Assembly: GCA_946811185.2 (NCBI GenBank)
Contig: OX328102.1
Coordinates: forward strand, 48,585,619-48,649,618
Direction: 5' to 3'
From: Hippopus hippopus
Taxonomy: Eukaryota > Mollusca > Bivalvia > Cardiida > Cardiidae
DNA length: 64,000 nucleotides
The notes under the pieces were generated by a model. It did no database searches, was not told the DNA's origin, and worked only from the letters and a program-made list of their open reading frames with translations. The number at the start of each line of letters is the position of its first letter. The first letter of the stretch is position 1. The translations under genes were made by a program, and so were the position numbers. Positions 52,979 to 63,744 of the stretch are shown here, piece by piece.

Positions 52979-53607
52979 ACCAAACATTCTATTAATTTCA
53001 TGCTTTTAACCCTTTTTGGGGGGAACTTACATCAAAATCCAGCACGGTTCTTTTCTGCAATTCCCCGTGGCGTACCCCTTCCGCATAACAACGCATTACA
53101 ATATTACGTCAAGCGCGGGAAATGTTGGGTAAATTACGTCATTTTTCCATCTGGTCGAGAGGCACGCGCATTTTACCAAGGTAACTAGTGCGCGGGAACA
53201 ACTGTTTCCGCCTTCAATTGAGGAGTACGAGTATAAAAATCGGTATTCTTCACTGGTCGTAACCATGAAATATCGAAAAATATTTCACCGTTATTTCTCG
53301 ATAACCTACCGGAAAGCATGAAATAAAGTCTCTTCTCATACAAGAAATGCCAAAAAGGCAAATGCCATTTATGACAGTTTAACGTCAAACTGTTTTAGGC
53401 CACAAAACCACGTTGGACAACAGATTGATTCGAGGCATTACCCCTTAGACCCACAGTTAAATGAAGTTTGTATTTCCAGTCAGTTGAAAGCTTTTTAATG
53501 CTGCAGTTCCATTCCATCTTGGTTCAGAATATTTGGCAAAAGAATCAGACATTGTAGATTTAAGCTTTGCCTCTGGATCTTCATGGTCGATCAAAGCACT
53601 ACTGCTT
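52979..53607. other. USP intron, nothing recognised
   Basis: No exon-like peptide; two short frames (62 and 67 codons) unsupported. Confidence 0.4.
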
Positions 53608-54137
53608 AGCCCCCTTCACACCAAACTAGATCTTATAACGTCTTACCCTGTCCTGACATAATTGGAAAACGGGTTGCGGTCTGGGTAGAACGCGTAAATT
53701 TGGCCTGATAATGCCTGAAGCCCCTGTCTCACAAAACCTGTTCTTAGAAATATTTACCCCGGACAAAATAATCGTAAAACGGGTTGCGGTCGGGATAGGA
53801 CGTGTAATTTCTGTCGGTAAAATGCATGCTCCCTGCCAATTGATGCCCGACGGCACCGCCTCTCTATTAGGATCGAAGTACGGCAGTTCCGTTTGTAGTA
53901 CATCCATCTCGTTTTAAGTACGTTGTCACTCCGTCGAATTACAGGACGGGATGGACGGCAAAAAATTTTGAGCAGGCTCAAAGTTCTGGAGCACCCTTCC
54001 CGTCCTAACCCGTCCATTAAGTTCATAAACAGGTCGTAAAAGGTTGCTTATACGTCCACTCCGTCCGATCACAGTTTAAGTCCGTTTGGCAACAATTTTC
54101 GGTACGGAGTGAGAACGAGTTTGGTGTGACAGGGGTA
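53608..54137. mobile_element. ~530-bp TIR element (CACACCAAACT ends)
   Basis: Left end CCCCCTTCACACCAAACTAG, right end GAGTTTGGTGTGACAGGGG. Inside, a left-end-like unit is repeated: CCCTGTCTCACAAAACCTG at 53719, with AAAACGGGTTGCGGTC(T/G)GG at both 53668 and 53776. The right half has mirror elements GACGGGATGGACGGCAAA and CCCGTCCTAACCCGTCC. Three frames of 68-93 codons cross it; none resembles a transposase, so it is likely non-autonomous. Confidence 0.7.
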
Positions 54138-54139
54138 TT

Positions 54140-54326
54140 AATAAATGAAATGAAACTTTCAAGCCGATATTAAAAACCTAAACGTTCTAAGTTACTTTTT
54201 GGAGAAAAAATTCTCCGTATCGGACAGTGTAAATCCGAGATTAGACTGCACGTTCTGTGCAGTCTGATCTTGATCTACACTGTCCACAACTGGTCTTTGA
54301 TTCGCGCTTAGCAGCCTTACGGTTAA
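54140..54326 (+). mobile_element. Family C MITE
   Basis: ATTCTCCGTATCGGACAGTG, hairpin AGATTAGACTGCACG..GTGCAGTCTGATCTTGAT, end GCTTAGCAGCCTTACGGTTA. Confidence 0.75.
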
Positions 54327-54397
54327 CGATTGCGGACTGCGCCGGCTGACCTGGGACAATACATTTTGCAGATACATGTAACCCCTTTTTCACAGAG
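54327..54397 (-). mobile_element. Family A MITE, end fragment
   Basis: GATTGCGGACTGCGCCGGCT to CCCCTTTTTCACAGAGGAAT; only half of the hairpin and one end remain, joined to the family C copy. Confidence 0.6.
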
Positions 54398-54453
54398 GAA
54401 TGTTCAAATAGATGTATCCATAATGCTGTGTTTCTTGCGAGATGTAGTGGTAT

Positions 54454-54716
54454 ATGGCTTGCGTCACGCGAAAAGGGACATTCGGACATTTGTGTAAAGT
54501 GTCGTCTCGGATCAGCCTGCGCAGTCAGCGCAGGCTAATCCGAGACGGCACTTTACGACTACATTAGAATTTGTTCTTCAGTATACTTGTGCAAAACAGA
54601 AAATTACATAAAAACGGAAAGTGTCGTTCCGGATCAGCCTGCGCGGACTGCGCAGGCTGATCCGAGACGACACTTTACGCAAATGTCCGAATGCCCCTTT
54701 TCGCGTGTTGCAGGCC
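54454..54716. mobile_element. Family B MITE
   Basis: ATGGCTTGCGTCACGCGAAA to CCCCTTTTCGCGTGTTGCAG, both hairpins present (first stem GCCTGCGCAGTCAGCGCAGGC has one mismatch). Confidence 0.85.
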
Positions 54717-54763
54717 AATTATATTCATCATCGATCGAGAGAAAGTCTGCGTAGATCCCGTAG

Positions 54764-54997
54764 GACCACTTAAACCTTTCCAACACGACAAATTTGGACT
54801 AGTCGAAATTCAAAATATCTGCAAATCTCAAATTAAAAATTGGTACAAGCATGCATAAGTTCTCTTACGGGATTGAAAACACTGTTAGAAAAGGAGAAAA
54901 TGCTGGTTGCCACCATTTTCTCCTTTTCTAACAATGTTTTCAAAAGTTTTCTCCTTAGGGTCGTTAAAAAACTACGGATAGTTTGGTAAAGGGTTAA
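54764..54997 (-). mobile_element. Family D palindromic MITE
   Basis: ACTTAAACCTTTCCAACACG start; stem AACACTGTTAGAAAAGGAGA / TCTCCTTTTCTAACAATGTT with centre TGCTGGTTGCCACCA; end GATAGTTTGGTAAAGGGTTA. Confidence 0.75.
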
Positions 54998-55193
54998 AGA
55001 CCGAGAAATAGGGAAGAGGCAAAGTGATGGTCTCTTTGCGTAGAACTTTAGAAATCAATCGTAACTTGTTTATCATATTGGGCAACTATGGATACAAACG
55101 AGAATCAATGGTTTCAATGTTTGATTTTCAATACAGTTTTGTACGGTACTTCAGTTCTGGTGCTGCGGACGGTGCACTTATCTATCGAGTCCC

Positions 55194-55385
55194 TCAACCT
55201 GGGTCGAAACATTTTTCCTGTTGTTAATTTTTCTGCATGTCCAAGGACCATTTTATCTAATGATTAACTCGGTTCTTAGACGAAATGAATCTATAATTTT
55301 ATGGATCCATAATCATTTGATGACTTGCTTGGTCTAATGCATTACGTAGATTCATTAAACCCCCATTCGCAAGAGCTCGGTTTAT
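55194..55385 (+). mobile_element. Family A MITE, 5'-truncated
   Basis: Begins within the stem (CAACCTGGGTCGAAACATTT) and runs to AAACCCCCATTCGCAAGAGC. Confidence 0.65.
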
Positions 55386-55506
55386 TTTCATTTTGAGCAG
55401 ACAACCTTTCGCCTCTTGCAGCAGAACGTTCTTTAAATCAAAGCGTTGAGAACGCTGATGTGGCATTTGTCAAGGAAGCCACTGTGTAGAATTAATAATT
55501 TGAAAA

Positions 55507-56022
55507 CAGGAGGGCCATGATGGCCCTGGATCGCTCACCTGAGTCAATAGGCGAAATTCACTCCACGTGCGTAATTCAATTTCTGACCAATTGTCTGGTC
55601 AATTGAGCTTAAAATGTGGCCTTTGGAGCGTCCACAAGGAATTTCCTGAAGTTGACCTAGTGACCTAATTTATCACCCGATGTGACCCAATTTAGAACTC
55701 GTCAAAACATTTATCAAGACAAACATTCTGAACAGTTTTCAAGTTAATTCAGCAATAAATGTGGCCTCTAGAGTTCCCACAAGGTATTTCTTAAATTTGA
55801 CCAAGTGACCTAGTTCATGACCCCAGATGACCCTATTCCAAACTCACCCAATATTTCATCAAGACAAACATTCTGACCAATTTTCAAGTCAATTGAGCAA
55901 AAAATATGGCCTCTAGAGTGCCCACAAAGTATTAGTTTAATTTAACCTTGAGACCTAGTTTATGACCCCAGGTGAACCAATTTTGAACTGACTGAACACG
56001 TTGTGCTCAGGTGGGCTAACAA
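55507..56022 (+). mobile_element. GCTCACCTGAG-class repeat, copy 4 (first type)
   Basis: GGGCCATGATGGCCCTGGAT, CGCTCACCTGAGTCAATAGG start; rungs AAGACAAACATTCTGAACAG and ATGTGGCCTCTAGAGTTCCC as in copy 1; end CACGTTGTGCTCAGGTGGGC. Confidence 0.75.
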
Positions 56023-56840
56023 ACTTAGAACAGGTTCACTACATACCAAATAACAAAGCTCTATGCTTTCCAGTTTTAGAAAAGAAGAATTTTAAAGTTT
56101 TCCTTCTTTGTTCCTTTGTTCGAACTTGTGACCCCCGGGGCAGGGCCAGTTTTGACCCCAGCGGCATCATTGAACAAACTTGGTAGAGGTCCACTAGGAA
56201 TTGCTACATACCAAATATCAAAGCTCCACACCTTCCAGTTTTAGGGAAGAAGAATTTTAAAGTTTTCCTTCTTTGTTCCTATGTTCGAAATTGTGACCCC
56301 TGGCGCGGGGCCAGTTTTGACCCCAGGGGCATCATATGAACAAAACTGGTAGAGGTCCACTAGGAGATGCTAGATGCCAAATATCACAGCTCCATGCCTT
56401 CCAGTTTCAGAGAAGAAGAATTTTGAAGTTTTCTTTCTTTGTTCCTATGTTCGAACCTTGTGACCCCCGGGGCGGGGCCAGTTTTAACCCCAGGGGCATC
56501 ATATGAACAAACTTGGTAGAGGTCCACTAGGAGATGCTACATATCAAATATCAAAGCTGTACGCCTTCTAATGTCAGAGAAGAAGATTTTCAAAGATTTT
56601 GCTATTTTTTTCCTTTCTGTTGCTATAGCAACCAGAGTTAAGGGTGGAATTCAATCTCTTGAACAACTTTGGTAGAGCTTCACCCAAGGAACATCCCTGC
56701 CAAATTTCACCAAGATTGGCCCAGCGGTTTAGGAGGAGAAGATGTTTAAAGGAATTGTGGACAGACGGACAGATGGACGCCGGACAATGACCGATCACAA
56801 TACCTCACCTTAGCACTTCGTGCTCAGGTGAGCTAAAAAA
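56023..56840 (+). mobile_element. GCTCACCTGAG-class repeat, copy 5 (ladder of GGTAGAGGTCCACTAGG rungs)
   Basis: Three ~180-bp tandem rungs, each with GGTAGAGGTCCACTAGGA, ATCAAAGCTCCA-type and TTTTAGAGAAGAAGAATTTT-type blocks and GTGACCCCYGGSGCGGGGCC. The last part has GTTGCTATAGCAACCAGAGT, and the end reads GCACTTCGTGCTCAGGTGAG. It continues directly from copy 4. Confidence 0.72.
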
Positions 56841-57710
56841 AAAAAAAGAAATATTATTTAAATATTAACTTGGAAATCAACCTCCTAAGCAAATTAATAC
56901 GTCTCTTTGGTTAAAGGGAGATTACTGGTGCCTAAGTTTGCGTTATTTGTGTATTGGTGGTCTCCCTTTGATCTTTCAAGAGGAGTCAGGAGTAACGTCC
57001 CTTGACGGAAGGATGCACGATGGGTAGAGAGAGAAGCCATGTAAATATATTGAATTCAATTAAGTTTATACCTGAATACTATGATTTTGAGATATCTTTG
57101 GCCGTCAGGACCTAATTCCCAACATTACAATAAAGTTTTCTTCCTGTAAATATTCATGCACAATCAAATGAGTAGCGTGCAATCATGGGACGAACAAGCC
57201 CAGGGACGAGCTGGTTTTGGAACGAACAACCCCCGGAAGCAAAGCGGTCAGAAGACAAATTTTGTGCATATCATTGCGCCAATAGAAGGCTATGAAGAGG
57301 AGAAGCTATTTTTACTCAAAAAGAAGTATTTCCACGATCGATAGCCTTTTGCAGTTTATTTCAATACGCCATTTCCAATTATATACCTGAGTGCTATTGA
57401 AAAACTCATTTGTCTTGAAAAATTGAGTTTAATTGGGTTTACTTCCTTCGGTTTTGGACAAAATACCATACATGGTCTTCAAAATTCAATATTGAACATT
57501 TATTATTGATCTCATAGTGGCATTGTCTTCGACAAATGCCACAAAAATGGCAAAAATAGAAATTGCTCGGTATGAACAATTTCTTATCTTGCACATTGTT
57601 CCAATGGTTTTCATTCAGTAAACCTTTCTTGTATTGGCATTTCATATCTAAGAATTAATTTATGATTGTCTCTGCCGGGAATATCATTTAGAAGATCACT
57701 TGTTGTGGGC
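56841..57710. other. USP intron, nothing recognised
   Basis: A 62-codon frame at 57156-57344 is polar and lacks a family match or clear splice sites. Confidence 0.4.
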
Positions 57711-57978
57711 ACCCGGCCTTGTAGCTCAGTGGTTAGTGTATCTGATTCCTGAGCTGGTAGTTGCGGGCTCGATACCCGGTTGTGGCAAACTTTCTTTCCA
57801 GCGATTTATCGCCTCTCACCCCTGATCCATGTGACAAAAGTAGTTAGTGAATTGGAAGGAAAGTTGCGTCAGCACTGGCGTGAGAAAACCAGGATACACA
57901 AAAAGCGTAGGTGCGCCGACCGCCGTGATATGACCTAAGCTTTCAAAACGGCGTTAAACTCCAATGAAAAAAAAAAGC
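57711..57978 (+). mobile_element. tRNA-derived SINE, full length
   Basis: Head GGCCTTGTAGCTCAGTGGTT (box A-like) and GTTGCGGGCTCGATACCCGG (box B), then AAACTTTCTTTCCAGCGATT, TCGCCTCTCACCCCTGATCC, AAGGAAAGTTGCGTCAGCAC, CGACCGCCGTGATATGACC, tail AAAACGGCGTTAAACTCC plus A-rich run. The head lacks a pairing acceptor stem and CCA-proximal end, so it is a SINE and not a tRNA gene. It is the best reference for the inverted copies at 5325, 18981 and 47447. Confidence 0.85.
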
Positions 57979-59303
57979 AAAGGGTTTTACCAGTTATGTA
58001 ATTCGTGAACGGAGGAATAGCTTTTAGCCCTTGCGATAGATGGCTTTTTATAATATTGAGGAAAAATGATTATTTCTTTTCATTGGAAAAAAAAAAAAAA
58101 CTGACTAAAGATGCAAATTTCTTCACGTGTAGCAGTCGTAAATTTGAAAGCATTGATAATAGAACTTTATTGGCGATGATCATGATTGGCTACAAGAATT
58201 ACGAATGAATCTGTACTATTTCTGTTGAAGACTTGACCCTTTGGGTAGCAATTTAGCGAAACGGGTATAATAAGTCAGAGAAAAATCAAAGTACTGAAGG
58301 TACTGACAGACTAACGAATGTATAATAAGTGGCCTTGGTAAAGATAAAACTTAGTTGCTCCAAACAAATTTGAAGAAAAATGGTCTAATTCAGTTGTCAA
58401 TTCCGATTCGGCAAAATCCGATTGTCAAGTCCGATCCGGATTTGGCTCGATCCGATCCGCTTATTAAGTCCTACCCGATTCGATCCGGTGAAATTACCCA
58501 CTGGTCATATATCCATTCACTTGTCAAAACAGGAAATACCATTTTTTGTTGTTGTTGATCTTTAATTGGGAAAAACAGCAAATTAAGAACATAACAATTT
58601 GATGATTTTTTATTTGAAAAATTTCAAAAATTCACTTTTAGATGAACTTTCCATGTATCTTTATCACTTTCTAATCGATTGGACGAACTCGTAGCTAGAC
58701 GAGACCTATAACACTCGCGAAAACTCGAGGATGAAAACGGTTGCGTGGGGATTAGTAAAGTTGAGCCTGACTTGCATAGGTCACAGATTAATTTACATAT
58801 GTTATCGATGACATCTTATTCAGTCTATGAATTTGTAATGAGAAATCGTTCAAACTGGAGTGGTAGAGATTTTAAGTTCATGCCAACATTGTCATATTTA
58901 GCAGAATTACGATTTGTAACATAAAGAATTATTTTCTATCGGGCAGTATGTGGTGACTGTGTTTTTATTTGTTTGCATTTGAATCAGGGTGACTCTCGAT
59001 AGCAAAAGACTAGCTTTAGCTGATCTTAAAACGAGATGTTCCAAATTCAAAGATTTCTCCACTATAAAATGTCTAAAAAAAAAAAAACATACGGCAGCGT
59101 AGGGTAATAAGGCCATATGGCGCGCTCTGTATAATCTTTTCATACTAACTGCAAAAGTGACTTTAAATGCAATATGACCCAACAACATCCTTACAAGTAA
59201 CAATCCGATTTTCTACAAAAGTAGTACAAGTATACAAGCTATTATAATACAAAAAATGAAGTTGCAAGTCCCTATGATTCTACAAATAGAAATCCTATGT
59301 CTC
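57979..59303. other. USP intron, nothing recognised
   Basis: Holds a TCCGATCCGGATTTGGCTCG tract (58430-58485) of short repeated CCGAT(T/C)CG words and two poly-A runs. No exon-like peptide. Confidence 0.45.
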
Positions 59304-59525
59304 TTTACCAAACGACTAATTTTAGTCGAGTCCGAATTGAAAGTATTTGCAGACGACAAATACAAAGTGCCTGAAATGATGGAATGTGTCGGTAAAGGAA
59401 AAGAAAACATTGTGGGAAACGGAGAAAATGCTGGTTACCAGCATTTTCTCCTTTTCCCACTATGTTTTCAAAAGCCCTCTTCTTCTGGGTCGTTAAAACT
59501 CGGGACTGTTTGGTACAGGATTAAA
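59304..59525 (-). mobile_element. Family D palindromic MITE
   Basis: CTTTACCAAACGACTAATTT start; stem AACATTGTGGGAAACGGAGA / TCTCCTTTTCCCACTATGTT, centre TGCTGGTTACCAGCA; end GGACTGTTTGGTACAGGATT. Confidence 0.75.
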
Positions 59526-59865
59526 AACATCGAAAAAAGAAACTAAGCGATGCTTGTCTTGAAGCAACATGTAATGGCGTCATTTGAACCCTATTTGACG
59601 AAAGCCACTATCTCGTAGATTTGAAATTCTCTTGGATTTGATAACCTTTTTTACAGAAATAAAATCAGAGTGGCCATCCATGGAGGCGCTTCGTAGTGAT
59701 GTCCTTTGGCAAGATATTTCAGAGCACCAGCCTTTATAGCTGAATGTGTGAGCCTCTACCGTGATATGACCAAATAATTTAAAAAAGTGAAAAACACCTT
59801 TCAATCAGTCATTCAACCAATCAACCGAAAAATACATTTAGCTTATAAACAAAACGGATCGAGCT

Positions 59866-60178
59866 CCGGAAGCGCATTCGGTAGCGTACAGGACTTGAGA
59901 ACAGGGCGTCGCTGGTTCAAACTCCAAGCTTGGCCAATTTCTTTTCAAGGACTGGTGTTAGTCAATGCGACAGAATTCATATCTCTCTCATTGCTGATCA
60001 TTGTTTTGACGACAGTTATGTGAGAAAGCAGCAAGTGACATGGGAAAAGTATGGTTCGAAATTCTTGTTTAAAAAAAAAAAAAAAAAAAACTCCAGGAAA
60101 ACACGGATAGGTGCACTGAGCACCCCGATATACCTGATATAATGTTGAAAACGGCGTTAAACACCGTACAATCAAACC
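59866..60178 (+). mobile_element. SINE (GAAGCGCATTCGGTAGCG head)
   Basis: Box A-like head, CGTCGCTGGTTCAAACTCCA box B-like, body GACAGAATTCATATCTCTCT and ATTGTTTTGACGACAGTTAT, a 20-bp poly-A insertion at 60071-60090, tail TTGAAAACGGCGTTAAACAC. Same subfamily as 38952 and 46424. Confidence 0.72.
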
Positions 60179-60769
60179 CATAGGCTAAAAAAGCTGGGAC
60201 ACTACACTCGGCAAAACTTCTAACCGGCCACTTTTTTTCTCCTGTAAATTTGACTGAGTAATAGACAGGTAAATAAAAACAACTTATGACACATGTCTGG
60301 ACGATAGACATGGTATTGTAATGAAAAGATTCTCGATTTTGTCCACAGAAGGCATCTCTTTTTCAAAAAAAGGAAAACATGGTTTGCGCATGCGTGGTGT
60401 CTATCAGACAAACCAGGTTAAAAAGATAAGCATAATTATATTACTGAAATTTTGTCAGCAATAAGGAAAAACATGGAAACTATTTTCTTCACAAAAATAT
60501 AAACCGAAACAAGGAGCGTGAAATTTAAGAAAAAAATGATTTTTCAATTTTCAATGTTAAGTGAATGAATGTTATATAACTTCATTTCAATCTAACAAGT
60601 CAACATATTCTTTTCAGACATGGGGTGGGGTATGCTTTTACACTGGTCAATTATTCTGCAAAACATCAAACTAAATGAACTGCCTCTTTTCTAGATAGCA
60701 GATGCCAGATGAGGTCTACGGGGAATTCCGGCTTAAAAGTGGCCGTTTAAAAGTTTTGTTTAGTGTATA
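60179..60769. other. USP intron, nothing recognised
   Basis: GGGGTATGCTTTTACACTGG, TCAATTATTCTGCAAAA (60628-60664) recurs in reverse near 13092-13135, an unnamed small repeat. Confidence 0.45.
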
Positions 60770-61034
60770 TGGTCTGCAAAATGCGAAAAGGGGCTTTAGG
60801 ACATTTGCAAAAAGTGTCGTCTCGGATCAGCCTGCGCAGTCCGCGCAGGCTGATCCGAGACGGCACTTTGCGTCTATATTAGATTTTGTCCTACAGTAGG
60901 CTTTCGTGAAACAGAAAATCACACACGATCAGGAAGTGACGTCCCGGATTAGCCTACGCGGGCTGCACAGGCTGATCCGGGCCGAGACTTTACGCAAATG
61001 TCCGAATGTCCCTTTTCGCCTGTTGCAGACCATA
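60770..61034. mobile_element. Family B MITE
   Basis: ATGGTCTGCAAAATGCGAAA to CCCTTTTCGCCTGTTGCAGA, then CCAT; second hairpin weakened (GCCTACGCGGGCTGCACAGGC). Confidence 0.8.
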
Positions 61035-61797
61035 TTATACAGACAATATACTGAGGTACCCAGCATTTTAAAAATTACAAGCTTTAATCAAATCTATATA
61101 ATCTATTTTCGTGGGAGAAATGGCTCTCTAATGGATTCTTGAACATGTTATGTCTGTAGTTAAAAGGCCCAGTGATATTGGATTTGACATGTACCACCGC
61201 CAGGCTCACAAAACAACCAAAAATTTGATTAATACTTCGAGAGAAGGTTGTATTTCTTGGTTCGTTACGCCGTCTCAACATTTTTTACAGTTATATCGCA
61301 GCGGCCAGGATAGGACTTTGACGCTTTTTTTACAAAAAAGATAAAACAAGCCAAGCTAAAAATGTCGCCCACAGTACTTCTGCTTCTGATTCTGTCACGT
61401 AGTGTAAAAAAATAATTATTTATTTTACATCGACTGAGAAACAAGGTCCGCAACTTATACTAATCTCTCGCGATTCTGTTTCCTGATAACTACACCGGTA
61501 CATTCGCCGAATCTGCACACCTGGGTCAATGAGAAGTCTCAAAATTGACACCCGCTCCCGGGTATCGAAATAAGGACCTTACGGTTACGAGACCGACGCT
61601 CTACCTCACAACCATGGACACCACAAGTAATATGCCATGTAATATAAAATGTAATATGTGTTAGAACACTATGACATGTAATAATCACAATCATCATATT
61701 TACTATAATTATGTCATGACTATGCTGGTGCACAAGTAAAAACTTGGATAAAAGCAGGGTAGGCAACAGGTTCAAACGACAAAAGGACAAAAAAAAT
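61035..61797. other. USP intron with a tRNA-like fragment
   Basis: On the minus strand at 61545-61615, GAGGTAGAGCGTCGGTCTCG, TAACCGTAAGGTCC and TTTCGATACCCGG look like box A, anticodon arm and box B, but the terminal stem does not pair. Probably a SINE head fragment. Confidence 0.4.
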
Positions 61798-61912
61798 TAA
61801 GGTCTGCGGCCCCTAACTCATCGGTTAACATCGACGTTTGCGTAAAGGCTATTCGGCCAATCTCGGCAGCTTCCGTCTTTTAATATGAGAGTTTGGGGCC
61901 GTAGACCTTAAG
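61798..61912. mobile_element. Family G element, single unit
   Basis: TTAAGGTCTGCGGCCCCTAA and TTGGGGCCGTAGACCTTAA are inverted ends; CTATTCGGCCAATCTCGGCA and GCTTCCGTCTTTTAATATGA inside match the tandem pair at 20141-20395. Confidence 0.78.
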
Positions 61913-62117
61913 ACTTGTCCAAATTGAAAGCCATTGCAGACGATAAATCAAATGTCTTATAAATTAAGAAATCTGTCTTTGAAAAAGTAAAGAAACATTG
62001 TTGGAAAAGGAGTAAATGCTGGTTTCCAGCATTTTCTCCTTTTCCCACAATGTTTTCAAAAGTCCTTTTCCTTGGGGGTCGTTTAAAAACTCGGGATTGT
62101 GTGATAAAGGGTTAAAA
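61907..62117 (-). mobile_element. Family D palindromic MITE
   Basis: AAGACTTGTCCAAATTGAAA start; stem AACATTGTTGGAAAAGGAGT / TTCTCCTTTTCCCACAATGT, centre TGCTGGTTTCCAGCA; end GATTGTGTGATAAAGGGTTA. It ends 24 bp from the USP exon donor. Confidence 0.75.
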
Positions 62118-62140
62118 GTCACTAAAGAAACATAACTTAC

Positions 62141-62224
62141 TCATCATGGTCACATTTGTGAAGGTTTCTGGACAGTGTACGGCCAGCACATAGTGGTCCG
62201 GGCGGTGAAAGTTCTTTGCGTACC
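62141..62224 (-). CDS. Universal stress protein, upstream exon found
   Basis: Acceptor TGCTTTATTTCAG, donor ATGATGA|GTAAGT, an excellent match to consensus. Two bases (GG) would complete a Trp codon from the missing upstream exon, then 27 codons: YAKNFHRPDHYVLAVHCPET and FTNVTMM, plus the first base of a Ser codon finished in the exon at 45025. This is the WY.KNF+.P.+.V.LVH.PE segment typical of animal USP proteins (end of helix 1, strand 2). The preceding exon, expected to hold the start codon and a V.IA.DGSE-like strand, was not found in 62225-64000. Confidence 0.87.
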
Positions 62225-62850
62225 CTGAAATAAAGCAGACAAAAAGATTTAAAGTTTCCCTTCAGAATTGTCTGCCAATGACGGTTTAGATCAAGATCAT
62301 ATTCAGTTGCTTTTCAGGACGGTGTAGATCGAGATCAGATTTCACAGAATTGTGTAACATGTTTTATTGAGTGCCCTAAAGCAAAACAGACAAAGAGACT
62401 TAAAGTTTGCTTTTCAAATTTCTCTGCAAAAGGTGGCTTCAATTGCTTTTGCGGACGGTGTAGATCAGGATCAGACTACACAGATTGTGCAGTCTGGTCT
62501 AAAATCAATACCGTCGGCCCTCTGTTCTTTGCGTACCCTGAAGCAACACAGACAAACAGACAAAGAGACTTAAAGTTTGCTTCCAGATTTCTCTGCCAAT
62601 GGTGGCTTCCGTTGCTTTTGCAGATAGTGTAGATCAAGATCAGGCTGCACAGAAAAGCAGTCCGATCTCTTATATACATCGTCTTCTACCTGTTGCTGCG
62701 TACCCTGAAATAACACAGACAATGACATTTATTGTTTTTCTCTTACTACCAATGACGGATTCGGTAGTTTTTAAAGACGGCGTAGGTTAAGATAAGACTG
62801 CACAGAACATGCAGTCTGACCTTTGATCTACACCGTCCGCTACCTGGATG
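62211..62850. repeat. Four-copy ~155-170 bp tandem array overlapping the USP exon boundary
   Basis: Units start near 62212, 62371, 62525 and 62695. Each has a version of TTCTTTGCGTACCCTGAA (which holds the USP exon start and acceptor), AGCAGACAAAGAGACTTAAA, GTTTGC(T)TTCCAGATTTC, TCTGCCAATGGTGGCTT and a family C-like AGTGTAGATCAAGATCAGAC. Only the first unit continues into a real coding stretch. Confidence 0.75.
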
Positions 62851-63744
62851 CTCACCTCCGACCAAAATCACCTTTGATCCCACGAGAAGTCTTATTCTAG
62901 ACCTCGTAAAAAAGTCGAATATCATTTATTAAGACTAAAATCTGTTCATTAAAAAATCGATTGTGAAACAAGATCTGGCATTTAGATGTAGATCTATCAC
63001 TCTGGATGACTGGTTCCCTGGTACTCAAGTACCCCTCGTGCCATGATGTGGTAAGTTTGCTCTCACGGGATCAAATCCCAAAGACAACGTACATGTATTG
63101 ATATCGTGAGTGTGTTTCCTTGGTGCCAAAGCACTACTTTCGCTAGTTCTACAGGTTGACTTTGTTCGTCAGAGCGATCAAAACCCGGAACCCGCGTATT
63201 CGGATGCTGCTTGTGTTATTTCTTCCCCGAGGACAAATTCCACAATTAAAACTGTTGATATTAGGGTTTTAATTAAATTGTAATAAAGCATTGAATAGAT
63301 AACTATCAAAATCGCTAGATTCATCTTTTTAAACACTATGTTGGTCTGTGCTGAGTTAATCCTACAGGGAATAGATGTGATTTATTTAGACGGTAAACAT
63401 TAAATAACAAGTTCTATCATCTCGCGGAATACCGGATATTCAAGCACAGTCTAGATTCAAACTAGACTGTACTGAGCGTATAACCTGATCTTAGACCTGC
63501 ACCATTCGATATGTTTTAAGGTAATACTGGTAAAAGTAATACCCGGGTTGTAATATAGATGCCCTCTTTCCTGAGAAAGAAGTCTATATAAATGTCATTT
63601 GAAAGTTCTCTTTTTTCAACGATGCTTTCATAATGCATCTATGAATTGTATTGGACATCTTTTTGTTTTAATTATCCGAATTTTACACGGAATTGTATGA
63701 AAGTCGCCATCTTGAAATGTTTTCCAGCGTCATGAATTACATTA
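62851..63744. other. Right flank, nothing recognised
   Basis: Searched on the minus strand for the missing USP first exon without success. TCTAGATTCAAACTAGACTG..TAACCTGATCTTAGACCTGC at 63450-63500 may be a family C remnant. Confidence 0.4.

Noticed and set aside
57711..57790. A tRNA gene
   Set aside because: Box A and box B are present but terminal stem pairing is absent and a SINE body and tail follow; the same head occurs in several dispersed copies.
62850..62925. Candidate first USP exon on the minus strand (peptide GDFGR or VILVGG before a GTGAGC donor)
   Set aside because: Neither frame gives the expected DGSE-like strand and neither supplies the T needed to complete the Trp codon.
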